A stretch of DNA of 64,000 nucleotides from Euonymus europaeus. Taxonomy: Eukaryota; Streptophyta; Magnoliopsida; Celastrales; Celastraceae. Within the stretch, counting starts at the first letter, position 1. Every line of letters starts with the position of its first letter. The translations under genes and the position numbers were made by a program. The notes under the pieces were generated by a model. The model worked only from the letters and a program-made list of their open reading frames with translations. It did not search any database and had not been told where the DNA came from. Positions 34,515 through 46,800 of this stretch are shown here, piece by piece. The stretch spans positions 9,585,544 through 9,649,543 of the forward strand of contig OY756968.1 in assembly GCA_963580455.1 (NCBI GenBank), read 5' to 3'.

Positions 34515-36675
34515 TGTGAAACCCCGACCCAAAAATTTTAGTTTTGAGTCGAAATACGGATGATCCGTGAGGTACGGAATCATAGAAAAATAGTTTTGGA
34601 GCTTGGTTCGGTAAATTGGGCATAACTTTTAGTATACATGTCCGTTTCGGGCCCGTAATATATCAAATCGAAGCTTGAACCGAGCCGAAAAATAAAAGTG
34701 AGAAAAATTGGGTTTCTGGAAAACAGGGACCGTCCGGACGGATAAAACAGCCGTCCGGACGGTTTGTGAAGGAACTGGGGCAGATTCATTTTTAGAGAAA
34801 ATTTTGGTGCTGTGAACAGTAGACCGTCCGGACGGTCTAACGAGGCGTCCGGACGGTTAAGCCTACGAAGTGGGCAGAGTGTTGAGAGAACAGTGAAGCG
34901 TCCAGACGGTCACTTGGGACGTCCGGACGGTTATCGGGAAATCAATTTTTAAGCCAGTTTTTAGACATTTCTTCATATTTTCTTGGAGAAGTTCCCGACT
35001 AGAGAGAGAAGAAGAGAGAGAAGGATATTTTGGCAAGAGATTGACTTGGAGATTGTGGATTGATGATCCTTGAAGCTAAGCAAGGAAGATTCAAGGTTGA
35101 TTCAAGTGATTTGGTAAGTTTTTCTTAGTTTTTGAAAATTCTAGGTTTTTCTAGATTCGCTAGATTCTTGAAGAGTTGGGTGCTATGCTTTAGATATGTT
35201 GTTTATAGGTTGATTTTGGATGTTTATGTAGATTGGTTTGTGTTTTGGAGTTGAGTTGAGCTTGGAGTGAGTTGGAGGATTTTTGGAAGAAATTTCTAGA
35301 GAGAGAAGTAAGTGATTTCGAGTTTATTGATTTTAATTGATGTTTATATGAGTTGTTTGTTGTTTATTGATGCTTGTGAGGGTTCGGTTATGCCACATTG
35401 TAGGTTTGGGCAAACCGAAACCCTAGGAACGAAATTTGGGAAATTGTGGTAATTTACTCGACACGAGGTAGGGGATTTCCAACCATTCTTTCTATCGTTC
35501 GTTTTTGATATGTTAAGAGCGTTTCGATTCCTCATTGGTCGTTCCATTTGTGTTTCCGCCTTAATTGCTCCTAAGGGGAAACGAACCCAAATTGTGATTC
35601 TTGTTGATTCTTGATGTTGCATGACCCGAGTGTGTGTGTGTTCCATCTCCTATGGACACGATGTGATTTCCGTTCATGCATCATGGTAGTTATGTATATA
35701 TATATGTAGGTTGTTCATATATATATCTATTCAGCATGTCATGACATAATGCATTAGAGTTGCATGGGGGACCGGGTATGGACTCGGGAACCTTTAGGTT
35801 TCTTGAAAGCTACTTGGAGGGATGACGAGGTGATGAGAGTTACCACTGAGTCATGTGAACTCCAAGTAGGATAACGCACTAGGGGTAAGGTCAAGAGTGA
35901 CTTGCCTTGTGGGGTGCGGGCGTGATAGGTTCACGCAACCGGATGATCCTAGGAGTGGTTGGTTGTGGTGAGCTTGCTCCCGTGCAATATTTCATTGAGT
36001 TGCAATGATATTGTGGTTGTTATGCTCCGAAGGGGTTATCCGGGTAAATGTTGATGTGAATTGTTGAGTATACGTTCATGTGGTAGGAACATATTGATGC
36101 ATTACTTTCCTTTGGTTTAGCTTATATTGATGTTTACTTCATACCCTACTGAGCTTCTAGCTCACTCCTTTACTTTCTTCCTTCCACAGGAGACATTGGT
36201 ACAGGTACTGGTGTTGCGGATCGGTGAGCAGGTCGTGTCATGGATGGCCCTGGATAGAATAGGGTGCTAGAGATATACTCTATGCATGTGGGTGTATGTA
36301 GTATATCTATGTTGAGAGAATATAACCATTTGGCACGGTGGTGCTTGTAGGTGGATGTAGATGTTGATATATGGTTATATTTGATGTGTTATAAATCTGT
36401 GTGTTGATTTATATGTGATGCCATCAGTTTGTGCATGCTGGTAGTGGATGGCCTGAGGCCTAGGGTCAGGATTGCATGTGGTTGAGGCCCGAGGCCTATG
36501 TTTGCTAGGTTGCTAGTGTGATGTTGTTGTTGCTGCGTTTCTGATGCAGGTGGGCACTCTCCGATATACGGGGAGGTGCCGCCGGATTTCCGGTTGATCC
36601 CGGATGTTCACACTAGTGACCTAGGAAGGGTGCGGAGAGAGCACCCAGTCGCGTTTCCGGAAACGGGGCGTGACA
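34515..36675 (+). repeat. LTR 2 (shared middle LTR of the compound element)
   Basis: 2161 bp, 12 bp shorter than LTRs 1 and 3 because of a deletion in the GAGAGAGAAAG purine run (around 35000). It serves as the 3' LTR of copy 1 and the 5' LTR of copy 2. It has no flanking target-site duplication of its own, as expected for a recombination-derived middle LTR. Confidence 0.95.
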
Positions 36676-36678
36676 ATT

Positions 36679-36690
36679 TGGTATCGGAGC
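36679..36690 (+). other. Primer binding site, copy 2
   Basis: TGGTATCGGAGC, identical to copy 1 and again 3 bases after the LTR. The downstream leader with GTATGTTTTC...GCCATGCAG (36780-36850) is conserved too. Confidence 0.9.
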
Positions 36691-36779
36691 GAGGTTTACA
36701 GCTCTTTATAGGATTTGGGGTGTTGGGTCCTAGTTGTAGAGTAGTATATCCAGGCCATGTCACGACTGCTACTGATCCG

Positions 36780-36850
36780 GTATGTTTTCTTTTCCCCTTA
36801 AATCCTCGTGTGAGTAGTGGGTTAAATGGTATTGTCTGTTTGCCATGCAG
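36780..36850 (+). other. Putative leader intron, copy 2
   Basis: Same GTATGT / TGCAG boundaries and the same 71-bp length as in copy 1, directly before the gag ATG at 36851. Supported only by splice-site consensus and conservation. Confidence 0.35.
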
Positions 36851-38073
36851 ATGAATACCCGTAGAACTACCAGGTCCGAGAGTGGGACTGTAGTACCTCG
36901 TGGCAGAGGCCGACAGGGAGTTGGTCAGGGACGAGGTAGAGGCCGTAGTGTTGGGGTGGAACGTGTCACAAGAGGCACTCCTAGCACTGAGGATTCGGTT
37001 CCGAATGTGGATCCAGAGTTGAGAGAGGAAGAGATAGTTCAAGAGGGACTACCGATGGAGAGTGATGATCAGCAGGCACCACCTGAGGTGCAGATTGCTC
37101 CTGTTACTACAGGGGGGCAACCAGTGACGATGGAGAGTCTTACTAGTTTTATGATGAGTATGGTGCAGACACAGGCGCAGACCATAGCTCAGGCAGTGGC
37201 TCAGGCGATGGGTGCTACTGGCACTCGTGCTGAGGGAGTTATACCAGAGGCTACAACTGAGGTAGCAGCAGTACCTAGAGCTGGGAGAGGGATGTATGAG
37301 TGGACCAATTGAGGAGGACTACTCCTCCAACATTTTCTGGAGATGGAACGGGTGTGGGGGCGGAGGAGTGGTTCAACCAGCTGAGTATGAGGATGGACAC
37401 TCTTGAGATAACCGATGAGAGACGGGTGAAGTTTGTGTTCTATTACTTGAGTGGTGCGGCCTATGAATGGTGGATGTCGATGGGCCAGAGACGGAATGAG
37501 CTGACTTGGACTTCGTTTGAGCAGTTGTTTATGCAGAAGTTTGTGCCAAGGCCTCTGCAAACGGAGAAGGCCAAACAGTTTCTAGATTTATTGCAGACAT
37601 CGGAGATGACGGTGTCTCAGTACACCAAGCAGTTTGAGGAGTTATACCGGTATGGGAAGGAGTTTGCTCCCACAGATGTGAAGAAGGCAGTGAGGTACCG
37701 AGATGGGTTGCTTCCCAGTCTTGGTAGAATGGTGATGGCCACTAGGGTGGTGTCATATCAGGACACAGTGGAGATGGCTCTTGATTTTGAGTTGAGTGAG
37801 AAAAGTGAAGCTCAGAGGAAGCGTCCAGTGAGTGAGGGTAGTAGTGGTGGTGGTAGTAGCCACAAGAAACCGAGAACGGATTTTCGTCAACAGAGAGGGG
37901 ACCGAGGCAAGGGTCCTAGGCTACCATGGGGTAAGATGACATGCTTCAAGTGTGGGAAAGAGGGGCACAAGGCAAGTGAGTGCAAGCTTTCTGGGTTTAA
38001 GTGCTTTGGGTGTGGCAAGTTGGGTCATAGAAAGAGCGAGTGTCCAGAGGGCAACCAGAGAGCCCAGCAGTAG
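36851..38073 (+). pseudogene. gag: gag polyprotein, copy 2 (different one-base frameshift)
   Basis: Same domain order as copy 1: Arg/Gly-rich N-terminus, gag domain, two CCHC knuckles (from about 37942). The six-G run at 37112-37117 is intact here, so the frame passes the copy 1 lesion. Near 37300 one G is missing: this copy reads TATGAGTGGACC, whereas copy 1 has TATGAGGTGGACC and the minus-strand element has TATGAGGTGAAT. The frame stops at 37312 and the rest reopens at 37300. It ends at TAG 38071-38073, at the same codon as copy 1. Confidence 0.9.
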
Positions 38074-38118
38074 AGCACACCGGGAGTACCGCCTTCGGCT
38101 CTTCCTTCCAATGTTCCA

Positions 38119-41100
38119 ATGGGAGGAAGGGGGCGGGGTGGGACTCGTCAGCCACAGCAGCAGCAGAATGCACTGGTAGAGGGGCGTGTCTATGCATTGG
38201 GTCATCAGGAGGCACAGGAGCATCCAGACTTCATTGGAGGTACCTTCTTGATTTCTAATTGTTGGGCAAGAGTCTTGTTTGACTCGGGGGCTACCTCATC
38301 TTTCATTACAAGTTCGTTAGCACACGCACTAGAGGTGGAGATTTCGCCAATAAGACGAATGTTCACGGTATCCTCACCATTCGGATACTTTACCACATTG
38401 GAGGGGGTAGTGTTCTGTTGTGAGTGTCGGTTTGGAGAAATATCTCTGAAAGCCGACTTGTATGTATTAGATTTCCAGGATTTTGATGTGATTCTTGGAG
38501 TTGATTGGTTGACGAAGCACCAAGGGTTGTTTGATTTCTGGGAGAGGAAGATTACTCTTAGAGTACCCGAGGGAGGAGTGATTCAGTTGAGGGGATCGAA
38601 GGGGATTCCATGCCCACATTTCATGGATAATCCTTCGTACCAAGATTGTAGAGTTGCGAGTTTAGTGACTTCGGCGCCTAAGGGCGATGTAGCTACACCG
38701 ATATTGATAGTGGAGGAGTTTACGGATGTATTTCCGGAAGAGTTGCCGGGATTACCTCCGAAGAGGGAAATTGACTTTGCTATTGAGTTGCATCCGAACG
38801 TCAAACCAATTTCGATTTCGCCGTATCGGATGGCTCCAGCAGAGTTGAAGGAGTTGAGTACTCAGTTAGAAGAGTTGTTAGACTTGGGGTTCATTAGACC
38901 GAGTGTGTCCCCGTGGGGAGCACCGGTGTTGTTCGTCAAGAAGAAAGACGGAAGTTTGAGGATGTGTATTGATTATAGGCAGTTGAATAAGGTTACAGTG
39001 AGGAATAAGTATCCATTGCCTAGGATCAATGACTTGTTTGACCAATTGAGAGGTGCTAGGCATTTCTCTAAGATTGACTTGAGGTCGGGTTATCATCAGT
39101 TGAGGATTAAGGATGAGGATATCCAGAAAACAGCGTTTAGAACTCGTTATGGACATTATGAGTTCCTTGTGATGCCGTTTGGGTTGACAAATGCCCCGGC
39201 GGTATTCATGGACCTAATGCAAAGGGTTCTTCGACCGTTTTTGGACAAGTTTGTAGTGGTGTTTATTGATGGTATATTGATTTATTCTCCTACAGAGGAA
39301 GAGCATGAGGAACACTTGAGGGTAGTGTTACAGACGTTGAGGGAGAATCAACTGTATGCTAAATTGAGTAAGTGTGAATTTTGGGCTACGGAAGTGAAGT
39401 TCCTAGGCCATGTGATCACTCAAGAAGGCATAGCGGTTGACTACTCCAAAGTTGAGTCAGTTTTGAATTGGGAGAGACCGAAGAATGTGACTGAGATTCG
39501 GAGTTTCCTAGGATTGGCAGGTTACTACCGGAGGTTTATTGAGGACTTCTCAAGAGTCGCTTCGCCGATGACGCAGCTCACGAAGAAGGGTACACCGTTT
39601 GTGTGGACAGACGAATGTGAGGCCGCATTTGAAGAGTTGAAGAAGAGGTTGACAACACCTCCAGTGTTAGTAGTTCCGGAGAGGAATGTTGGCTATCAGG
39701 TGTATTGTGATGCATCTGGAGTCGGGTTGGGTTGTGTGTTGATGCAGCAGGGCCGAGTGATAGAGTATGGTTCGAGGTTGCTGAAGACACATGAGAGGAA
39801 CTATCCAGTGCATGATCTGGAGTTGGCGGCAGTAGTATTTGCTCTTAAGCAATGGAGGTACTATCTCTACGGAGAGATGTTTGAGGTGTTCTCAGATCAC
39901 AAAAGCCTTGAGTACCTATTCACTCAAAAGGAGTTGAACTTATGGCAAAGGCGGTGGATGGAGTACTTAGAGGATTTTGATTTTAATTTGCAATACCATC
40001 CAGGTAAAGCAAATGTGGTTGCGGATGCTTTGAGTAGGAAGCAGAGAGTTGCTAGCCTATTCATGCATGAGTGGAAAATTGTGGAGACAATCAATGAGTT
40101 TGGATTGGAGTTGAGGAGTCAAGAGGAAAATGTGCATTTGTGTTCTATGACTTCGAGACCTATGATGGTTCAGAAGGTTATAGATGCACAAAACGGAGAT
40201 CATACATTTGATGTGGTTGATGAGAGTCTTGGATGGGTTCGAGGGAATGATGGTGGAGTACGATATGCGGGAAGGTTAGTGGTTCCCGAAGATGATGAGT
40301 TGAGACAGGAGATTCTAAGGGAAGCACATCATTCTTGGTTTACTATGCATCCCGGGGGTACGAAGATGTACCGAGACTTGAAACAGAGTTTCTGGTGGAA
40401 GGGTATGAAGGCCGATGTTGCTAGATTTGTGACGAAGTGTCTTACTTGTCAACAAGTGAAGGCAGAACATCAGAGACCAGCTGGATTGTTGCAACCATTA
40501 CCAGTGGCGGAATGGAAGTGGGAGAAGATCACAATGGACTTTGTGACGGCATTGCCAATGACTCAGAGGAGGCATGATGCGGTTTGGGTGATAGTGGACA
40601 GATTGACTAAGTCTGCACACTTCTTACCCATGAACAAGACGGATTCATTGGAGACCTTGAGTACTATGTATGTCAAGGAGATTGTGAGACTTCACGGAAT
40701 TCCATTATCTATTGTGTCGGACCGAGACCCGAGGTTCACAGGTAGATTCTGGAGTAGTTTACAGGAGGCATTGGGAACGAAGTTGGATTTCTCTACAGCA
40801 TATCATCCTCAGAGTGATGGACAGAGTGAGAGAACCATACAGATTTTGGAGGACATGCTACGGGCATGTGTAGTTGATTTTGGAGGAAGTCGGGATTGGT
40901 ACTTACATTTGGCGGAGTTTGTGTATAACAACTCTTTCCAAAGTAGTATCGGGATGGCACCTTATGAGGCGCTCTACGGGAGGCCTTGTAGGTCGCCTTT
41001 GTGTTGGGCAGAGGTTGGTGAGAAAGTTGTGTCAGGACCGGAGATGGTCAAAGAAGCACGAGAGAGAGTTGATGAGATACGGAAGCGGTTGATCACCGCA

Positions 41101-41592
41101 CAGAGCCGACATAAGTCTTATGCTGACCGGAGGAGGAGACCTTTGGAGTTCGCTGTAGGCGATAAGGTTTTCTTGAAGGTTAGTCCGAGACGGGGAATTC
41201 AGAGATATAGCAAGCATGGGAAGTTGGCACCGAGGTTTGTGGGGCCATTTGAGATTTTGGAGACAGTTGGACCGGTGGCGTACCGTTTGGCACTTCCACC
41301 GAAGCTTGAGAAGGTTCACAATGTATTCCATGTATCTATGCTTCGGAAATATGAGCCGGATCCGTCGCATGTGATAGATTGGACTACGTTGGAAGTTGAG
41401 GAAGATGGGAGCTACACTCTTCACCCGTTGAAGATTCTAGACCGACAGAACAAGGTCACGAGGTCGAGTGTGATACTATTGGTAAAAGTGATGTGGATGT
41501 ACCACGGAGTTGAAGCAGCAACTTGGGAGTTGGAGTCTCGAATGAAGGAAAGGTACCCGGAGTTGTTCGGAGATTCAGGTACGTGTGTGTAG
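38119..41592 (+). CDS. pol: pol polyprotein, copy 2 (PR-RT-RH-INT-chromodomain; RT active site altered)
   Basis: 1157 residues, same layout as copy 1, in frame with gag across the TAG. Residues 1-670 are identical to copy 1, including FIDG (Gly385 codon at 39271-39273). From residue 671 on there are nine replacements. Several fall at positions conserved in the family: Ala to Thr in the WFAMHPG motif, Trp to Arg in GGSWDW of integrase, and Pro to Leu and Glu to Ala in the chromodomain. The integrase DD35E triad is kept. No stop or frameshift in the frame. It is probably non-functional for the same RT reason, with added relaxation in the integrase and chromodomain. Confidence 0.95.
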   Translation: MGGRGRGGTRQPQQQQNALVEGRVYALGHQEAQEHPDFIGGTFLISNCWARVLFDSGATSSFITSSLAHALEVEISPIRRMFTVSSPFGYFTTLEGVVFCCECRFGEISLKADLYVLDFQDFDVILGVDWLTKHQGLFDFWERKITLRVPEGGVIQLRGSKGIPCPHFMDNPSYQDCRVASLVTSAPKGDVATPILIVEEFTDVFPEELPGLPPKREIDFAIELHPNVKPISISPYRMAPAELKELSTQLEELLDLGFIRPSVSPWGAPVLFVKKKDGSLRMCIDYRQLNKVTVRNKYPLPRINDLFDQLRGARHFSKIDLRSGYHQLRIKDEDIQKTAFRTRYGHYEFLVMPFGLTNAPAVFMDLMQRVLRPFLDKFVVVFIDGILIYSPTEEEHEEHLRVVLQTLRENQLYAKLSKCEFWATEVKFLGHVITQEGIAVDYSKVESVLNWERPKNVTEIRSFLGLAGYYRRFIEDFSRVASPMTQLTKKGTPFVWTDECEAAFEELKKRLTTPPVLVVPERNVGYQVYCDASGVGLGCVLMQQGRVIEYGSRLLKTHERNYPVHDLELAAVVFALKQWRYYLYGEMFEVFSDHKSLEYLFTQKELNLWQRRWMEYLEDFDFNLQYHPGKANVVADALSRKQRVASLFMHEWKIVETINEFGLELRSQEENVHLCSMTSRPMMVQKVIDAQNGDHTFDVVDESLGWVRGNDGGVRYAGRLVVPEDDELRQEILREAHHSWFTMHPGGTKMYRDLKQSFWWKGMKADVARFVTKCLTCQQVKAEHQRPAGLLQPLPVAEWKWEKITMDFVTALPMTQRRHDAVWVIVDRLTKSAHFLPMNKTDSLETLSTMYVKEIVRLHGIPLSIVSDRDPRFTGRFWSSLQEALGTKLDFSTAYHPQSDGQSERTIQILEDMLRACVVDFGGSRDWYLHLAEFVYNNSFQSSIGMAPYEALYGRPCRSPLCWAEVGEKVVSGPEMVKEARERVDEIRKRLITAQSRHKSYADRRRRPLEFAVGDKVFLKVSPRRGIQRYSKHGKLAPRFVGPFEILETVGPVAYRLALPPKLEKVHNVFHVSMLRKYEPDPSHVIDWTTLEVEEDGSYTLHPLKILDRQNKVTRSSVILLVKVMWMYHGVEAATWELESRMKERYPELFGDSGTCV

Positions 41593-41618
41593 TTAAATTT
41601 CGGGACGAAATTTTATTA

Positions 41619-41630
41619 AGGGGGGAAGGA
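41619..41630 (+). other. Polypurine tract, copy 2
   Basis: AGGGGGGAAGGA directly before LTR 3, identical to copy 1. Confidence 0.85.
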
Positions 41631-43803
41631 TGTGAAACCCCGACCCAAAAATTTTAGTTTTGAGTCGAAATACGGATGATCCGTGAGGTACGGAATCATA
41701 GAAAAATAGTTTTAGAGCTTGGTTCGGTAAATGGGGCATAACTTTTAGTATACATGTCCGTTTCGGGCCCGTAATATATCAAATCGAAGCTTGAACCGAG
41801 CCGAAAAATAAAAGTGAGAAAAACTGGGTTACTGGAAAACAGGGACCGTCCGGACGGTTAAAACAGCCGTCCGGACGGTTTGTGAAGGAACTGGGGCAGA
41901 TTCATTTTTAGAGAAAATTTTGGTGCTGTGAACAGTAGACCGTTCGGACGGTCTAACGAGGCGTCCGGACGGTTAAGCCTACGAAGTGGGCAGAGTGTTG
42001 AGAGAACAGTGAAGCGTCCGGACGGTCACTTGGGACGTCCGGACGGTTATCGGGAAATCAGTTTTTAAGCCAGTTTTTAGACATTTCTTCATATTTTCTT
42101 GGAGAAGTTCTCGACTAGAGAGAGAAAGTAAGAGAGAAGAAGAGAGAGAAGGAGATTTTGGCAAGAGATTGACTTGGAGATTGTGGATTGATGATCCTTG
42201 AAGCTAAGCAAGGAAGATTCAAGGTTGATTCAAGTGATTTGGTAAGTTTTTCTTAGTTTTTGGAAATTCTAGGTTTTTCTAGATTCGCTAGATTCTTGAA
42301 GAGTTGGGTGCTATGCTTTAGATATGTTGTTTATAGGTTGATTTTGGATGTTTATGTAGATTGGTTTGTGTTTTGGAGTTGAGTTGAGCTTGGAGTGAGT
42401 TGGAGGATTTTTGGAAGAAATTTCTAGAGAGAGAAGTAAGTGATTTCGAGTTTATTGATTTTAATTGATGTTTATATGAGTTGTTTGTTGTTTATTGATG
42501 CTTGTGAGGGTTCGGTTATGCCACATTGTAGGTTTGGGCAAACCGAAACCCTAGGAACGAAATTTGGGAAATTGTGGTAATTTACTCGACACGAGGTAGG
42601 GGATTTCCAACCATTCTTTCTATCGTTCGTTTTTGATATGTTAAGAGCGTTTCGATTCCTCATTGGTCGTTCCATTTGTGTTTCCGCCTTAATTGCTCCT
42701 AAGGGGAAACGAACCCAAATTGTGATTCTTGTTGATTCTTGATGTTGCATGACCCGAGTGTGTCTGTGTTCCATCTCCTATGGACACGATGTGATTTCCG
42801 TTCATGCATCATGGTAGTTATGTATATATATATGTAGGTTGTTCATATATATATCTATTCAGCATGTCATGACATAATGCATTAGAGTTGCATGGGGGAC
42901 CGGGTATGGACTCGGGAACCTTTAGGTTTCTTGAAAGCTACTTGGAGGGATGACGAGGTGATGAGAGTTACCACTGAGTCATGTGAACTCCAAGTAGGAT
43001 AACGCACTAGGGGTAAGGTCAAGAGTGACTTGCCTTGTGGGGTGCGGGCGTGATAGGTTCACGCAACCGGATGATCCTAGGAGTGGTTGGTTGTGGTGAG
43101 CTTGCTCCCGTGCAATATTTCATTGAGTTGCAATGATATTGTGGTTGTTATTCTCCGAAGGGGTTATCCGGGTAAATGTTGATGTGAATTGTTGAGTATA
43201 CGTTCATGTGGTAGGAACATATTGATGCATTACTTTCCTTTGGTTCAGCTTATATTGATGTTTACTTCATACCCTACTGAGCTTCTAGCTCACTCCTTTA
43301 CTTTCTTCCTTCCACAGGAGACACTGGTACAGGTACTGGTGCTGCGGATCGGTGAGCAGGTCGTGTCATGGATGGCCCTGGATAGAATAGGGTGCTAGAG
43401 ATATACTCTATGCATGTGGGTGTATGTAGTATATCTATGTTGAGAGAATATAACCATTTGGCACGGTGGTGCTTGTAGGTGGATGTAGATGTTGATATAT
43501 GGTTATATTTGATGTGTTATAAATCTGTGTGTTGATTTATATGTGATGCCATCAGTTTGTGCATGCTGGTAGTGGATGGCCTGAGGCCTAGGGTCAGGAT
43601 TGCATGTGGTTGAGGCCCGAGGCCTATGTTTGCTAGGTTGCTAGTGTGATGTTGTTGTTGTTGCGTTTCTGATGCAGGTGGGCACTCTCCGATATACGGG
43701 GAGGTGCCGCCGGATTTCCGGTTGATCCCAGATGTTCACACTAGTGACCTAGGAAGGGTGCGGAGAGAGCACCCAGTCGCGTTTCCGAAAACGGGGCGTG
43801 ACA
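41631..43803 (+). repeat. LTR 3 of the compound element
   Basis: 2173 bp, same length as LTR 1, ending GGGGCGTGACA and followed by TSD GAGCC at 43804-43808. The TCCGGA cluster is at 41845-42048. Confidence 0.95.
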
Positions 43804-46800
43804 GAGCCTATACTCATAAAATTTGACATAAAATAACAATAAAAAGTGTACACATACCAACTTTATTGGTTTGAAATTGCTCAACTATCTCGTTACAGGT
43901 GCTTTTTACGGTTTTGTCCAATTGAGAACGAAAGTTGATCTTTCAGAAATGAAACAATCTATGAAGTGATACTATTAAATTTGGACATAAACCAACAAAG
44001 AGAGTGTATACTTATCAAATTTGATGATTCGGAATTGCTCAACTCTCTCCATGGAGGAGCTTTTAACGATTTCTCCATCTGGGAACAAAAGTTGGTCCTT
44101 TGGGATCGAAACAAGCTATGAAGTCTATGCTCCTAAAAATTGACATAAAATAACAATAAAAAGTGTAGACCGACCAACTTTGATGGTTTGGAATTGCTCA
44201 ACTCTCTCCATGGAGGAGCTTTTAACGGTTTTGTCCCTTTGAGATAGAAAGTTGTTCTTTTGACATCGAAATAGTCTACGTAGTCTATACTCATAAAATT
44301 TGACATAAAATAACAATAAAAAATGTACACCGACCAACCTTCATGGTTCAGAATTGCCCAACTTTCTTCATAGAAGTGCTTTGAACGGTTTTGTCCAATT
44401 GAGATTGAAAGTTGGTCTTTTAGAAACAAAAAGTCTACAAAAGGTATATTAGTAAATTTTGACATAAACCAACAAAAAAATATCACATTTGATCATTCGA
44501 AATTGTTCAACTCTTTCCATGGAGGAGCTTTTAATGGTTTATCCATTTCGGAATGAAAGTTCGTCTTTTGGAATCAAAACAATCTACGGAGTCTATTCTT
44601 ATAAAATTTGACATAAAATAACAATCAAAAGTGTAGACCGACCAACTTTGATGGTTCGAAATTGCTCAACTCTCTCCATGGAGGAGCTTTTAACAGTTCG
44701 TCTATTTGGGAATGAAAGTTTGTCATTTGGCATCAAAACAATATACGTAGTCTATACTCATAAAATATGACATAAAATAACAATAAAAAGTGCAGGCCGA
44801 CCAACTTTGATGGTTTGGAATCGCTCAACTCTTTCCATGGAGGAGCTTTTATCGGTTTGTACATTTGAGATCTGAAAGTTGATCTTTTGGCTTCGAAACA
44901 ATCTACAGAGCCTGTACTCATAAAATAACAATAAAAAGTGTACACCGACCAAGTTTGATTGTTTGAAATTGCTGAATTCCATCAATTGAGGAGCTTTTAA
45001 CGATTTTGCCCATTTCAAATCAAAAGTTGGTCTTTTGATAACAAAATGATCTACGAAGCGTATAGTAGTAAATTTTGACAAAAATCAGCAATAAAATGTG
45101 CACACCTATCAACTTTGATGGTTTGGAATTACTCAATTCTCTTTATGGAGGAACTTTTGACGGTTTTTACAATTTGAGAACGGATGTTGGTCTTTTGTTA
45201 ATGAAACAAACTAAGAAGTCTATAAATGAAAAGTGTACACCGACCAAAGTTGATGATTCAAAAATGTTCAAGTCTCTCGATAGAGTTACTTTTAACAATT
45301 TTGTCCAATTGAGAACGAAAGTCCTTCTTTTGACAACGGAATAATCTACGAAGGCAATACTAGGAAATTTAGACATAAAGCAACAACAAAAAGTGCACAC
45401 CCATCAACATTGATTGTTCGAAATGGCTTAACTCTCTCTATGGAGGAACTTTTAACCATTTTTTCCATTTGGGAACGAAATTTGATCTTTTGGCAACGAA
45501 ACAGTCTACGGAGTCTATACTCACAAAATTTGACATAAAATAACAATAAAATGTGTACACTGACCGACTTTGATGGTTTGAAATTGCTCAACTATCCTGA
45601 TAGAGGAGCTTTTAATAGTTTTGTCCAATTGAGAATGAAAATTGGTCTTTTGGAAACGAAACAATTTATGAAGCGTATACTAATAACTTTGTTCTTAAGG
45701 CAACAAAAAAAATTGTATATCTATCAAACTTGATGGTTCGAAATTGTTCAACTCTTTCCATGGAGGAGATTTTAATCGTTTGTCTATTTGAACACGAATG
45801 TTTGTCCTTTAGCATTGAAATAATCTAAGGAGTCTATACTCATAAAAATTGAAATAAAATAACAAAAAAAAGTGTACATCGACAAACGTTTATGGTTCTG
45901 AATTGTTCAACTCGCTCCATGGAGGAGCTTTTATGGATTTTGTCCATTTGAGATAGAATGTTGTTCTTTTGACATTCAGACAATCTACGAAGTGTATACT
46001 ATTAAATTTGGACATACATCAGCAATAAAATGTGCACACCTATCCACTTTTACGGTTCTGAATTACTCAATTCTCTTTATGGAGGAACTTTTAACGGTTC
46101 TGACAATTTGAGAACGAATGTTAGTGTTTTGTTAACGAAACAATCTACGAAGTCTATACTCATAAAATTTGACATAAAAGAACAATCAAAAGTGTACACT
46201 GACCAACGTTGATGATTCGAAAATACTCAACTCTTTCGATAGAGCTATTTTTAACAGTTTTTTCCAATTGAGAATGAAAGTTGGCGTTTCGAAAACGAAA
46301 TAATCTACGAAGTGTATACTAGTAAATTTAGACTTAAAACAACAATAAAATGTGCACACCTATCAATTTTGATGGTTCGAAGTTACTCAATTATATTCAT
46401 GAAGGAACTTTTAATGGTTTTGACAATTTGAGAGCAAAAGATGGTCTATTGGTAACGAAACAATCTACGAAGTCTATACTCGTAAAATTTGGCATTCTTT
46501 TGACAACGAAAAAGTTGGTCTTTTGGCAACAAAACAGTCTACAGAGCCTGTACTCATAAAATTTGACATAAAATAACAATAAAAAGTGTGCACCGACCAA
46601 CTTTGCTGGCTAAAAATTGTTGAATTCTCTCAATTGAAGAGCTCTTAACGGTTTAGCCCATTTGAGATCAAAAGTTGCTCTTTTGATAACGAAACAATCT
46701 ACAAAGCGTATACCAGTAAATTTGGACATAAATCAGCAATAAAATGTGCACACCTATCAACTTTGATGATTTTGTCCATTTGGGAATGAAAATTTCTCTT

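Larger units (their letters stand above)
27387..43803 (+). mobile_element. Compound (tandem) Tekay-lineage Ty3/gypsy retrotransposon, LTR-internal-LTR-internal-LTR
   Basis: A 16,417-bp insertion with one 5-bp target-site duplication, GAGCC, at 27382-27386 and 43804-43808, so the whole unit occupies a single integration site. Three LTRs (2173, 2161 and 2173 bp) flank two internal regions of exactly 4955 bp each. The lineage call rests on the pol order PR-RT-RH-INT with a C-terminal chromodomain and the Met-type primer site. The likely origin is unequal recombination between LTRs of one inserted element on sister or homologous chromatids. Both copies carry inactivating lesions. Confidence 0.93.
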
